Assembly (NCBI GenBank): GCA_049281195.1
Contig: JBAPRR010000345.1
Span: 1-6,577 of the forward strand
DNA length: 6,577 bases
Direction: 5' to 3'
Origin: JBAPRR01 sp049281195
GTDB taxonomy: Bacteria; Actinomycetota; Acidimicrobiia; Acidimicrobiales; CAVXTF01
The notes under the pieces were generated by a model, which searched no databases, was not told the DNA's origin, and saw nothing but the letters and a program-made list of their open reading frames with translations. A program made the position numbers and the translations under genes. Shown piece by piece: positions 1 to 5,934 of this stretch. Within the stretch, counting starts at the first letter, position 1; each line of letters begins with the position of its first letter.

Positions 1-634
1 GGACGGGCGGGTGTTCGACGAGTTCGTGCGAGGAAACCCGTTCGGCGACTACCGGCCCTCTCTCATCAGCCTGGCCCGTGGGGAGCGGGGAAAAGCGATG
101 ATACGGCGAACCCTCGGAGACATACTCCTCGAAGAGTTGGAACGCGAGCTGGTGGTGGTATCCACCGACCTCTATGAAAGGGTGCCCGTCTATCACCGTC
201 GCGGCGGGGCGGCAGAAGCGGTCGCCGCTTCTATGTGCCTGCCGGTCCTTTTCCCCCCTCAGCGAATGGGCGGCCGGGTCCTCGTCGACGGGACCCTCAC
301 CGACAACTGCCCCGTCGCTCCACTATGTGAGATCCCCGAAGGCCCGGTCATCGCCGTCCGCATCGGCAGTACGTCGTCGCGCCCCTCCGGCGAACGGGTC
401 CCGTCGCTCGGGGAGACCCTCATGCGGATAATGCAGATGGCCGACCGACAACCAGGTACCGACCCGTCGCAATCCGCGACCGTGACGGTGACCCCCGACA
501 CGAGAGGCGTGGGACTTCTCGAGTTCCATCAGATCGACAGAGCCCGCGAGGCCGGCCGCCGCGCCGGCGAGGTAGCTGTGGCCGCATTGCGCGGCGAAAG
601 TGTCGCTAGCGAGCTCCCGGCCGCGGCACCGTAG
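1..634 (+). CDS. Patatin-like phospholipase, NTE-type, C-terminal part (5' end outside window)
   Basis: The reading frame is open from the first bases (codons from position 2) to a TAG stop at 632-634, giving 210 visible residues. The GTG at 11 is therefore probably internal, not the start. Family signs: a segment matching the region before the catalytic Asp of NTE/patatin esterases (VVVSTDLYERVPVYHR, then AASMCLPVLFPP), then VLVDGTLTDNCPV, where the Asp of the Ser-Asp dyad is encoded at 287-289. Patatins usually read DGG or DGA; here it is DGT, a mild deviation next to the catalytic Asp. The glycine-rich oxyanion loop and the GxSxG serine motif must lie upstream and cannot be checked. The tail after the dyad (IAVRIGS onward, ending in an Ala-rich helix) fits an NTE C-terminus. 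Inferred role: hydrolysis of (lyso)phospholipid acyl esters. The gene is convergent with a second NTE-type gene 41 bp away, so the two may be distant paralogues. Whether the missing part carries a cNMP domain is unknown. Confidence 0.85.
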   Translation, partial: DGRVFDEFVRGNPFGDYRPSLISLARGERGKAMIRRTLGDILLEELERELVVVSTDLYERVPVYHRRGGAAEAVAASMCLPVLFPPQRMGGRVLVDGTLTDNCPVAPLCEIPEGPVIAVRIGSTSSRPSGERVPSLGETLMRIMQMADRQPGTDPSQSATVTVTPDTRGVGLLEFHQIDRAREAGRRAGEVAVAALRGESVASELPAAAP

Positions 635-663
635 GGCGTGTCAGGACCGGGCAGAGCCGGAGA

Positions 664-684
664 GATCCGCTCGGATCAGATCCG
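664..684. terminator. Short inverted repeat at convergent gene ends, possible bidirectional terminator
   Basis: GATCC-GCTC-GGATC (664-677 including the inner G/C pair) can fold into a small hairpin. It overlaps CGGATC-A-GATCCG (672-684), so three alternating GATCCG/CGGATC units compete for pairing. The site lies in the 41-bp gap between two convergent genes and covers the TGA stop (676-678) of the minus-strand gene. There is no T-tract on either strand and the stem is only 5-6 bp, so termination is a guess from position and symmetry. Confidence 0.3.
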
Positions 685-2502
685 ATCGTCTTCGATCAGT
701 GCCGGAGTGTCGGCCAAAGCGGCCAGGTCGCCCTCTTCCAGGTGCTTGATGGTCTCGCGGTAGCCCGATTCGATCAGGTGCAGGGCCCGCTTGAAGTCGA
801 ACATGCTCGCGCCCGACATGTCCGGTTGGATCAACACGTCCGGTGGGTGACCGGCAAGGATCTCTCTCTGCGCGCGTATCCCCGCCAGCTCCTTGGCCCG
901 CATCAAAACGTTCAGCGAGAGCGGAGTGGCGTCGCCTTTGGCCCGGCGCGCCAGACGGTTGATTAGAAGTGTCCACCCGGATGGGGTCTCGCGGTAACCG
1001 GGCGACGCATTCAGCTCCTCGTCGACCACCAGATCGACCGCCACCACCGGACCGGTCGTAAACCGCTCACGCATTATGTCCACCGGAAGGTTGTTGAGCA
1101 CCCCACCGTCGACCAGGAAATCCGATCCTGAACGGACAGGCGGGAAGATGCCGGGAAGCGAAAGGCTGGCGCGCACAGCCGTAGCGAGAGAGCCCCGGTC
1201 GTGAACCACGATCTCTGCTCGTGTGAGGTTGGCGGAGATACAGAAAAAAGGCAACCAGGTCTCTTCGATCAAACGGTCCCCCAGATACTCGGAGGACTCC
1301 AGAAGATCACGAACCTTGCGTGCGGAGCTGAACGAAAGAAGAGGCAGGGTCGGGGGAAACAGGTTGCCGCTCTCGACGAATCCGTTGAGCGCCCACGCTT
1401 CACGGGTTGACGCATCGAGGTCGAGGGCACGAAACGAACCCATCACCGCACCGATGCTCGTACCGCCGATGACATCGACGGGGATCTCCGCCTCGTCAAG
1501 GGCTCTCATGACTCCGAGGTGGGCAAAGCCACGCGGCCCTCCCCCGCCGAGTACCAGCCCGCAACCCCGGCCCGCGAGCAACCGGGCCGCGCGTCCCAGG
1601 TCGCCGGAATGTCCGCGGCGCGCGTTGAGGATGTTCACTTCGCGTAGGGAACCGGGCCGGCTCGAAACGCCCCGCGGGCGCCTGGTCCATTGGGGGTGCA
1701 GTACGAGAAGGCTGACGGTTCCGGCGCGTATGCGCTCGGGCAGCATGCGCTCGACCGAAGCCGGCACCGAGCGGGCCGCATCTTCGGCATCCATGACCAG
1801 GACCAGGCGATCGCTGTGGCCGGAGCACCACCGCGTCCACGCATCATCGGTGGACGAACCGTCGTAGACGACGAAGCGGTGTGCGCTTTCGAGTTGGTGG
1901 GTCCAGCGCGCCCGATCGGCAAGTGGAGGCGCGTCGTCCTCTGCCACCACGACGGCCTCGTTCGGGTGGTGACCCAACCTCGACGCCAAAGACAGGGCCA
2001 GGTCGCGCACGGACCCCACGCCGTCCATCGGCATGACGACGAGCGTGAGCACGCGGTCCGGCGCGGCCCGGCGTTCGGGCGCCACCAACCGGTCGACGAC
2101 GATCTGGGCGACGCGCCGCATCCAGCCCGGTTGCTCATCGGCGAGTTGATCGAAGTCAGCAGCCGGGAGGACCAGAACCTCGGAGTCCCGCACGGCAGAC
2201 ACACCGGCTGCGCGGGGCTTACCGGTGATCATGCCGAGCTCGCCGAACACATGGCCGCGCGAGATCTGATCAGTTGGCGTGCCGTTTACGTGAACCTGGA
2301 GTCGGCCGTACACCACGATGTAGAGCCCGTCCGAGAGATCACCCTCGCGGACGCACCACTCACCTGACGCCACCCTTTCAATCCGGCACCGCGACAGCAC
2401 CCAGTCGAGCACCTCGGTTTTTAGGTCGCTGAACAGCGAGATCGACGAGAGGAGCTCGCGGCGGTCGTCGGCGCACTCGTAGGAGGCGACCGGCGGCGTC
2501 AT
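676..2502 (-). CDS. Cyclic-nucleotide-binding patatin-like phospholipase (NTE family)
   Basis: A complete 608-residue protein. Residues about 20-140 form a cNMP-binding domain whose phosphate-binding cassette reads FGELGMITGKPRAA (86-99), keeping the Glu (88) and Arg (97) that contact the cyclic nucleotide. Residues about 150-310 match the NTE linker region (VLTLVVMPMD; a VVYDGSS segment; a TVSLLVLHP strand). Residues about 315-485 are the patatin domain: oxyanion loop GGGGPRG (319-325; NTEs usually have GGGGARG), nucleophile elbow GTSIG (347-351, Ser349) and dyad motif DGG (465-467, Asp465). All catalytic elements are present, so an active lysophospholipase/esterase gated by cAMP or cGMP is a reasonable inference; the ligand and substrate are not shown. 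No transmembrane segment is evident. The ATG at 2500-2502 is the first start codon after an in-frame TGA (2530-2532), and the cNMP fold begins soon after it. Its Shine-Dalgarno is weak (GATGAG). It follows the YfhO-like gene by 102 bp and could be cotranscribed with it. Confidence 0.93.
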   Translation of the reverse strand: MTPPVASYECADDRRELLSSISLFSDLKTEVLDWVLSRCRIERVASGEWCVREGDLSDGLYIVVYGRLQVHVNGTPTDQISRGHVFGELGMITGKPRAAGVSAVRDSEVLVLPAADFDQLADEQPGWMRRVAQIVVDRLVAPERRAAPDRVLTLVVMPMDGVGSVRDLALSLASRLGHHPNEAVVVAEDDAPPLADRARWTHQLESAHRFVVYDGSSTDDAWTRWCSGHSDRLVLVMDAEDAARSVPASVERMLPERIRAGTVSLLVLHPQWTRRPRGVSSRPGSLREVNILNARRGHSGDLGRAARLLAGRGCGLVLGGGGPRGFAHLGVMRALDEAEIPVDVIGGTSIGAVMGSFRALDLDASTREAWALNGFVESGNLFPPTLPLLSFSSARKVRDLLESSEYLGDRLIEETWLPFFCISANLTRAEIVVHDRGSLATAVRASLSLPGIFPPVRSGSDFLVDGGVLNNLPVDIMRERFTTGPVVAVDLVVDEELNASPGYRETPSGWTLLINRLARRAKGDATPLSLNVLMRAKELAGIRAQREILAGHPPDVLIQPDMSGASMFDFKRALHLIESGYRETIKHLEEGDLAALADTPALIEDDRI

Positions 2503-2566
2503 CGGCTCATCAGCAGCATCATGGAGCTGTCAGTTTGTCACCGGTGGGTGCAATCGAGGAGCGCAA

Positions 2567-2589
2567 TTGAGGCGAGTCACTCGTCTCAA
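2567..2589 (-). terminator. Hairpin between YfhO-like gene and cNMP-patatin gene
   Basis: On the plus strand TTGAGGCGAG (2567-2576), loop TCA, then CTCGTCTCAA (2580-2589) forms a 10-bp stem with one G-T wobble. In the minus-strand transcript the same stem has one A-C mismatch. It begins 15 nt after the stop of the YfhO-like gene, the usual place for a transcript-end hairpin, but no U-run follows. It may be a terminator or attenuator separating the two minus-strand genes, an mRNA-stabilising stem, or a protein-binding dyad. No convincing promoter for the downstream gene was found between it and 2502. Confidence 0.4.
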
Positions 2590-2604
2590 GAGGCTCCAAG
2601 AAGG

Positions 2605-5016
2605 TCAACGAGCGAGTCTCCGTCGACGGTACAGCCCGAACCCACCTATGAGCCCGAAAGCGAGTATCGCCATCACCGCCAGCACCACGCCAGCCTGAAA
2701 CCCTCGCGGCTCGTAATGAAGAACGATGACATGACGCCCCGGGGGGACCGTCGCGGCCATCTGGATGGTGGCCCAGGTGCGGAGGGCAAGGGGCTTACCG
2801 TCAATCGTGGCCGTCCACCCGGAAAAGTTCCCGATGTGCAGATAGACCGTCGAGGCGGAACCGGCGTCAGTGACGAATTGAACCGTCGTGGGATCTGCCC
2901 CCGAGGTCGTGACTCTTCGGGCCTGGGCCGAATCTGCCGGCGCACCCTGCGGCTCGATGGTGACGATTCCTGATCCGGGCACCTTGAACACTTCTTCGCC
3001 CCCCAAGGTGCCGTCCGAGATGGTACCGGGGGGCTTCGGCGTGTCCGGATAGTCGAGTATCAAAGAGACCCCGTAATGCCGCGCCACCGTGGCGTCGGTC
3101 ATGGCCGGGCACCATTGCCCGAGGCTCTGCGTGACGGCCTGCTCACTGAGTCCGGGATGCGAGGCGAAGTACGAAAGCGGGAGGGAGGGCTCGTACGCGA
3201 TCAGCTCGGAAACCTGGTAGGCCACGTTCGCCTCGTCCAATATCCCCAAGTCGGGGACCGACTTCAGGTTTTCGCACGGCCCGAAACCGACCCGCAGCCC
3301 GGATGACTCGGCCTGCAGCGTTTTGATGGCCGGAGTGACGACGAATCCGGTGGTACTGGAGTCGACGATATTCGGCGTTCCGAACAACAAGAAAAGTATC
3401 TCGGTGATCGCCACGCCCGATATTGCGATACGTCTGATTGCACCCGGAGTCCTCCGCACATGCCACGACGAGCCCGGGCCGAACCACCTGTCTGCACGAG
3501 CGAAGGCGAGTGCGGCCAACAAAGCCACCGCGACCTCGCAGCCGGCCCACTTGATGCCCGGCGACCTGATCCCGCGAGTAAAAAGGGTGAAGGTTGTCCT
3601 TTGAACGGCTGCATTCCGGAATGCCATGTATGCGATCCAGCCGGCCGCCAGGGCGGTGATGAGGCCGAATCGGCGCCTTACAGATTTCGTATGCGAAGAC
3701 GTGAGTAGAACATTCAGACCGATACCGGCGAGCACACCCAGGAGAAGATCCATTGGTATGAGCGATCTGGTCCAAGCCACGACTCGCGCCACCGGCAGGT
3801 CACCCAGAAGATGCGCCACCGGCGAGATGTAGATGATCCCGAACAGCACTACTGCGGCGATACCGAGACCGCGCACCAGCGGTTGGCGCCAACGTACGGA
3901 GACCGCCAACACCGCCAGGATCAGGCCGATGACTCCTACATATCCGGCCGTCTCGTAGTAGTTGACGGAACCCACGTAGTGGGTTGCGGGAGTTCCGTTG
4001 TAGCCGGAAAGGGCAAGGTCTACAGAGTTCCACCAGGGCAACGCGGAGTAAGGGGCCCGGCCGGCATCCACCGAGTTCGGTAAGAGCTGCGATCCCGGCA
4101 AAAGCATGGGAGCGGCCAGTGCCCCACCCGCTCCGATGCCGGCAACCAGACAAGCGATGTTCTTCAGTGCCGGACGCCACCCTTTGTTCCGTACGCGAGC
4201 CACGACCACGAATATGAGAGGGACTCCGGCCGCCACCGCCATTATCAGACAGCTCTCCGGATGACCCCCGTAAATCGCGAACGCCACCGCGATGGCGAGC
4301 AACAGAGTCCAACGAAAACGGTGATGCCCTCGAATGATGAGGATGGCGGCCCCGAGCACCCACCCGTACCAGCAGATGACTCCCGTCATGGCCCATCCGG
4401 CCCATCCGGTGAACGAACCGCTCAGTTCGGCCACCGAGGCTGCGAATGTGGCGGACATCCAATCAAGTCCGAGGACGCGCCGGCACAGGAACAACACTCC
4501 CGTTCCCGCGATGATGAACTTGACGATCAGGAATGTGTCGAAGGCGAATCTGAGTGGCAGTAGGTACGCCACGAGCATCGGCAGGCTCAATACGGAGGAT
4601 AGGAAGTCAGAGAGCTGCGGAAGCCCTAAGCCGCTGTACGGGTTCCACAAAGGCAGATGGCCGCTATGTATCTGCGTCCAGTTGAAAACGACCCAGGGAA
4701 CCGACTGCCTGATCTGGTCCATGTCCATTGGGTTCTGTACGGACACATTCGCCACCGAACCGAGCCCGAAGCTTTGCGTTATGTCGTAGGGGCCGAGATA
4801 ACTGCCGTGAAGCAAAGCCGGAGCGAACAGTGCGAATGTAAGAACAGTCAGCCACAGCGTTGCCACCGACGCATACAGCCAGGAATGGCTACCGGCAGCC
4901 GGAGCACCGTCTTCCACCGACACGTCGTCGCTCGAGGGCTGCAATGACGACGACACGTTGACGCCATCGGATCCCGGCCTGATCAGGTCATCGTCGATAA
5001 TGCCGGTGGAGCTCAC
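2605..5016 (-). CDS. YfhO-family polytopic membrane protein
   Basis: An 803-residue protein with a hydrophilic N-terminus (1-46), about 13-15 hydrophobic helices between residues 47 and 546, a soluble region (about 550-770), a final helix (776-795) and a basic tail RRRRLAR. Family signs: the segment LPLWNPYSGLGLPQLSDF (121-138), typical of the first large loop of YfhO proteins, and a C-terminal module with FSGWTATIDGKPL (731-743) and VPPGRHVIVLHYEP (757-770), the usual YfhO tail. In Bacillus and Listeria YfhO acts with CsbB-type undecaprenyl-sugar synthases to glycosylate lipoteichoic acid outside the membrane. No such partner is visible here and actinobacterial substrates are unknown, so the role is only inferred as extracytoplasmic sugar transfer to an envelope polymer. 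Cys581 and Cys636 lie in the soluble region and could form a disulfide. The start is GTG (5014-5016), the first possible codon after an in-frame TAA at 5020-5022; the ribosome site is poor. A GTG at residue 21 is an alternative that still keeps all helices. Confidence 0.85.
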   Translation of the reverse strand: MSSTGIIDDDLIRPGSDGVNVSSSLQPSSDDVSVEDGAPAAGSHSWLYASVATLWLTVLTFALFAPALLHGSYLGPYDITQSFGLGSVANVSVQNPMDMDQIRQSVPWVVFNWTQIHSGHLPLWNPYSGLGLPQLSDFLSSVLSLPMLVAYLLPLRFAFDTFLIVKFIIAGTGVLFLCRRVLGLDWMSATFAASVAELSGSFTGWAGWAMTGVICWYGWVLGAAILIIRGHHRFRWTLLLAIAVAFAIYGGHPESCLIMAVAAGVPLIFVVVARVRNKGWRPALKNIACLVAGIGAGGALAAPMLLPGSQLLPNSVDAGRAPYSALPWWNSVDLALSGYNGTPATHYVGSVNYYETAGYVGVIGLILAVLAVSVRWRQPLVRGLGIAAVVLFGIIYISPVAHLLGDLPVARVVAWTRSLIPMDLLLGVLAGIGLNVLLTSSHTKSVRRRFGLITALAAGWIAYMAFRNAAVQRTTFTLFTRGIRSPGIKWAGCEVAVALLAALAFARADRWFGPGSSWHVRRTPGAIRRIAISGVAITEILFLLFGTPNIVDSSTTGFVVTPAIKTLQAESSGLRVGFGPCENLKSVPDLGILDEANVAYQVSELIAYEPSLPLSYFASHPGLSEQAVTQSLGQWCPAMTDATVARHYGVSLILDYPDTPKPPGTISDGTLGGEEVFKVPGSGIVTIEPQGAPADSAQARRVTTSGADPTTVQFVTDAGSASTVYLHIGNFSGWTATIDGKPLALRTWATIQMAATVPPGRHVIVLHYEPRGFQAGVVLAVMAILAFGLIGGFGLYRRRRLAR

Positions 5017-5157
5017 CTCTTACGCCCGGTCTCCACACTTGCAATATCGGCATCGGATCTCGTGCTTTTAGGAATAACTATTGCCGCATTGTTCTTAGTT
5101 TCTACAACTACTGGTGTAAGCAACTCATTTCGATAGGGCCTTTTCCGGCTGCCTGCT

Positions 5158-5184
5158 CCCACCTTTCCCCCGCCTGCCCCGCCC
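5158..5184 (-). other. G-quadruplex motif (minus strand) upstream of alkB promoter
   Basis: The plus strand has four C-runs (5158-5160, 5167-5171, 5177-5180, 5182-5184) separated by 6, 5 and 1 nt. On the minus strand these satisfy the G3+N1-7 four-run rule for an intramolecular G-quadruplex. The motif ends just before the putative -35 element of alkB, on the template strand for that gene. Such motifs also arise by chance in GC-rich DNA, so a regulatory role is speculative. Confidence 0.4.
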
Positions 5185-5186
5185 GA

Positions 5187-5220
5187 TCGACTCGAACGTC
5201 TGTTCGTCTAAAATCGGGGC
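5187..5220 (+). promoter_or_regulatory. alkB promoter, probably leaderless
   Basis: The -10 element TAAAAT (5209-5214) differs from TATAAT at one base and fits the actinobacterial TANNNT pattern. The -35 candidate TCGACT (5187-5192) matches TTGACA at four of six bases, with a 16-nt spacer. Transcription starting 6-7 nt after the -10 would begin at 5220-5221, which is the GTG start codon itself. No Shine-Dalgarno precedes the GTG, and an in-frame TAA at 5209-5211 excludes a longer protein. Leaderless mRNAs with GTG or ATG at the 5' end are common in actinobacteria. Confidence 0.65.
5192..5207 (+). promoter_or_regulatory. LexA operator (SOS box) in alkB promoter
   Basis: TCGAAC-GTCT-GTTCGT is an inverted repeat matching the mycobacterial LexA site TCGAAC-N4-GTTCGA at 11 of 12 fixed positions; only the last A is T. 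It occupies the spacer between the -35 and -10 elements and ends one base before the -10 begins. That is an ideal place for a repressor to block RNA polymerase. It predicts that the AlkB gene is repressed by LexA and induced by DNA damage. Confidence 0.75.
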
Positions 5221-5883
5221 GTGGCATCGGCCGCTCCCTATCAGGGGAACCTTTTGGCAACGGGGCCGGTAGGCGTCGATGGGAACGCTCCGTTCGAGCG
5301 AATCGAGCTGGGTCAGGGGTCGTGGGTGGAGGTGGCGCGGGGATGGCTCAACGGAGCCGACGAAGTCGCGGCACGGGTGATCGACGGAGTCGAATGGCTC
5401 AGCCACCGCCGGTGGATGTACGACCGGATGGTCGACGAGCCGCGGTTGAGCCGGTGGTACAGCTCCGGCGAAGAGCTTCCCGACGTTGCCCTCACCGCCT
5501 TCCGGCGTGACGCCGGCCGGCACTACGGCGTCCGCTTCTGTGCGATGGGCCTCAATTACTACCGCGACGGGTCAGACAGCGTGGCCTTCCACTCCGATCA
5601 GGAGCTGAAGTTCCTCGACAACACCATGGTTGCCATCGTCACCCTCGGAGCCGAGCGACCGTTTTTGCTTCGTCCGGTAGGAGGCGGCAAATCGGTCGAT
5701 ATCTCCCCCGCGTCAGGTGATCTCCTCGTAATGGGCGGAGCGTGCCAGAAACGTTTCGAGCACGCCGTGCCCAAGGTGTCCAGAGGCTCGGGCCCCAGGG
5801 TCAGTGCGTCCGTCCGGTGGTCTTCGCGTCATGGAGCAGAGCAGAAGTGGTCTCCGCGAGACCGTATGCAATGGGTGGCGTAA
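5221..5883 (+). CDS. alkB: AlkB-family 2-oxoglutarate/Fe(II) dioxygenase (alkylated-DNA repair)
   Basis: A complete 220-residue protein of normal family length. AlkB enzymes oxidatively remove methyl or etheno lesions from bases such as 1-methyladenine and 3-methylcytosine, using Fe(II), O2 and 2-oxoglutarate in the cytoplasm. The core is intact: NYY (112-114) for 2-oxoglutarate contact, the iron ligands H124-x-D126 (HSD) and distal H181 (in FEHAVPK), and R193-x5-R199 (RVSASVR) for the co-substrate and active site. The stretch MYDRMVDEPR (66-75) and GDLLVMGGACQKRFEHAVPK (166-185) resemble the ALKBH2/3-like proteins of mycobacteria more than E. coli AlkB. About 21 residues follow the last Arg. 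The GTG start is the only possible one downstream of an in-frame TAA at 5209-5211, and there is no ribosome-binding site. It stands alone: divergent from the YfhO-like gene and convergent with the SDR gene, 48 bp away. The LexA box in its promoter suggests SOS control. Whether it prefers DNA, RNA or another substrate cannot be read from sequence. Confidence 0.93.
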   Translation: MASAAPYQGNLLATGPVGVDGNAPFERIELGQGSWVEVARGWLNGADEVAARVIDGVEWLSHRRWMYDRMVDEPRLSRWYSSGEELPDVALTAFRRDAGRHYGVRFCAMGLNYYRDGSDSVAFHSDQELKFLDNTMVAIVTLGAERPFLLRPVGGGKSVDISPASGDLLVMGGACQKRFEHAVPKVSRGSGPRVSASVRWSSRHGAEQKWSPRDRMQWVA

Positions 5884-5920
5884 TTCGTCAGGACCTTCGA
5901 ACGGTTCCTTCGCTACGTAG

Positions 5921-5934
5921 TGAGCCCTTGCTCA
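5921..5934. terminator. Small hairpin at convergent ends of alkB and SDR genes
   Basis: TGAGC-CCTT-GCTCA forms a 5-bp stem with a 4-nt loop in the 48-bp gap between two convergent genes, and its right arm includes the TGA stop (5932-5934) of the minus-strand gene. There is no T-tract on either strand. Its position suits a short bidirectional transcript end, but the stem is weak. An adjacent palindrome CTACGTAG (5913-5920) is also present. Confidence 0.25.

Larger units (their letters stand above)
5017..5220. other. Divergent intergenic region, AT-rich then C-rich
   Basis: This 204-bp gap separates the divergently transcribed YfhO-like and AlkB genes. Positions about 5038-5140 are clearly more AT-rich than anything else in the window, as expected for promoter DNA. 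I could not identify a convincing -35/-10 pair for the minus-strand gene there. Positions 5145-5185 switch abruptly to a pyrimidine-rich, C-run sequence on the plus strand. Positions 5186-5220 hold the alkB promoter and operator, listed separately. No small gene or RNA could be recognised. Confidence 0.6.

Noticed and set aside
11..13. GTG as the true start of the left patatin gene.
   Set aside because: The frame stays open to the window edge, no ribosome site precedes it, and the patatin oxyanion and GxSxG motifs must lie upstream.
1223..2367. Long open frames on the plus strand (1223-1867, 1690-2367) opposite the cNMP-patatin gene.
   Set aside because: They are antisense to a gene with clear catalytic motifs, have Arg/Pro/His-rich low-information translations and match no family I know. 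High GC produces such open frames.
3143..4462. Open frames of 210-220 residues on the minus strand (3143-3775, 3800-4462) inside the YfhO-like gene.
   Set aside because: They are out-of-frame readings of the same strand; the main frame has continuous membrane helices and YfhO motifs on both sides, so no frameshift is implied.
5017..5140. A promoter for the YfhO-like gene in the AT-rich tract.
   Set aside because: Several weak -10-like hexamers exist on the minus strand (for example TAGAAA and TAAAAG) but none has a matching -35 at 16-18 nt, so no specific promoter can be named.
5283..5297. Second SOS-like repeat inside alkB (GAAC-N5-GTTCGA).
   Set aside because: The half-sites are 5 nt apart instead of 4 and the left arm lacks the TC of TCGAAC, so LexA binding is unlikely; it is within coding sequence.
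5896..5908. TCGAACGGTTC after alkB as a LexA site.
   Set aside because: The half-sites are only 1 nt apart, which does not fit the LexA dimer spacing.
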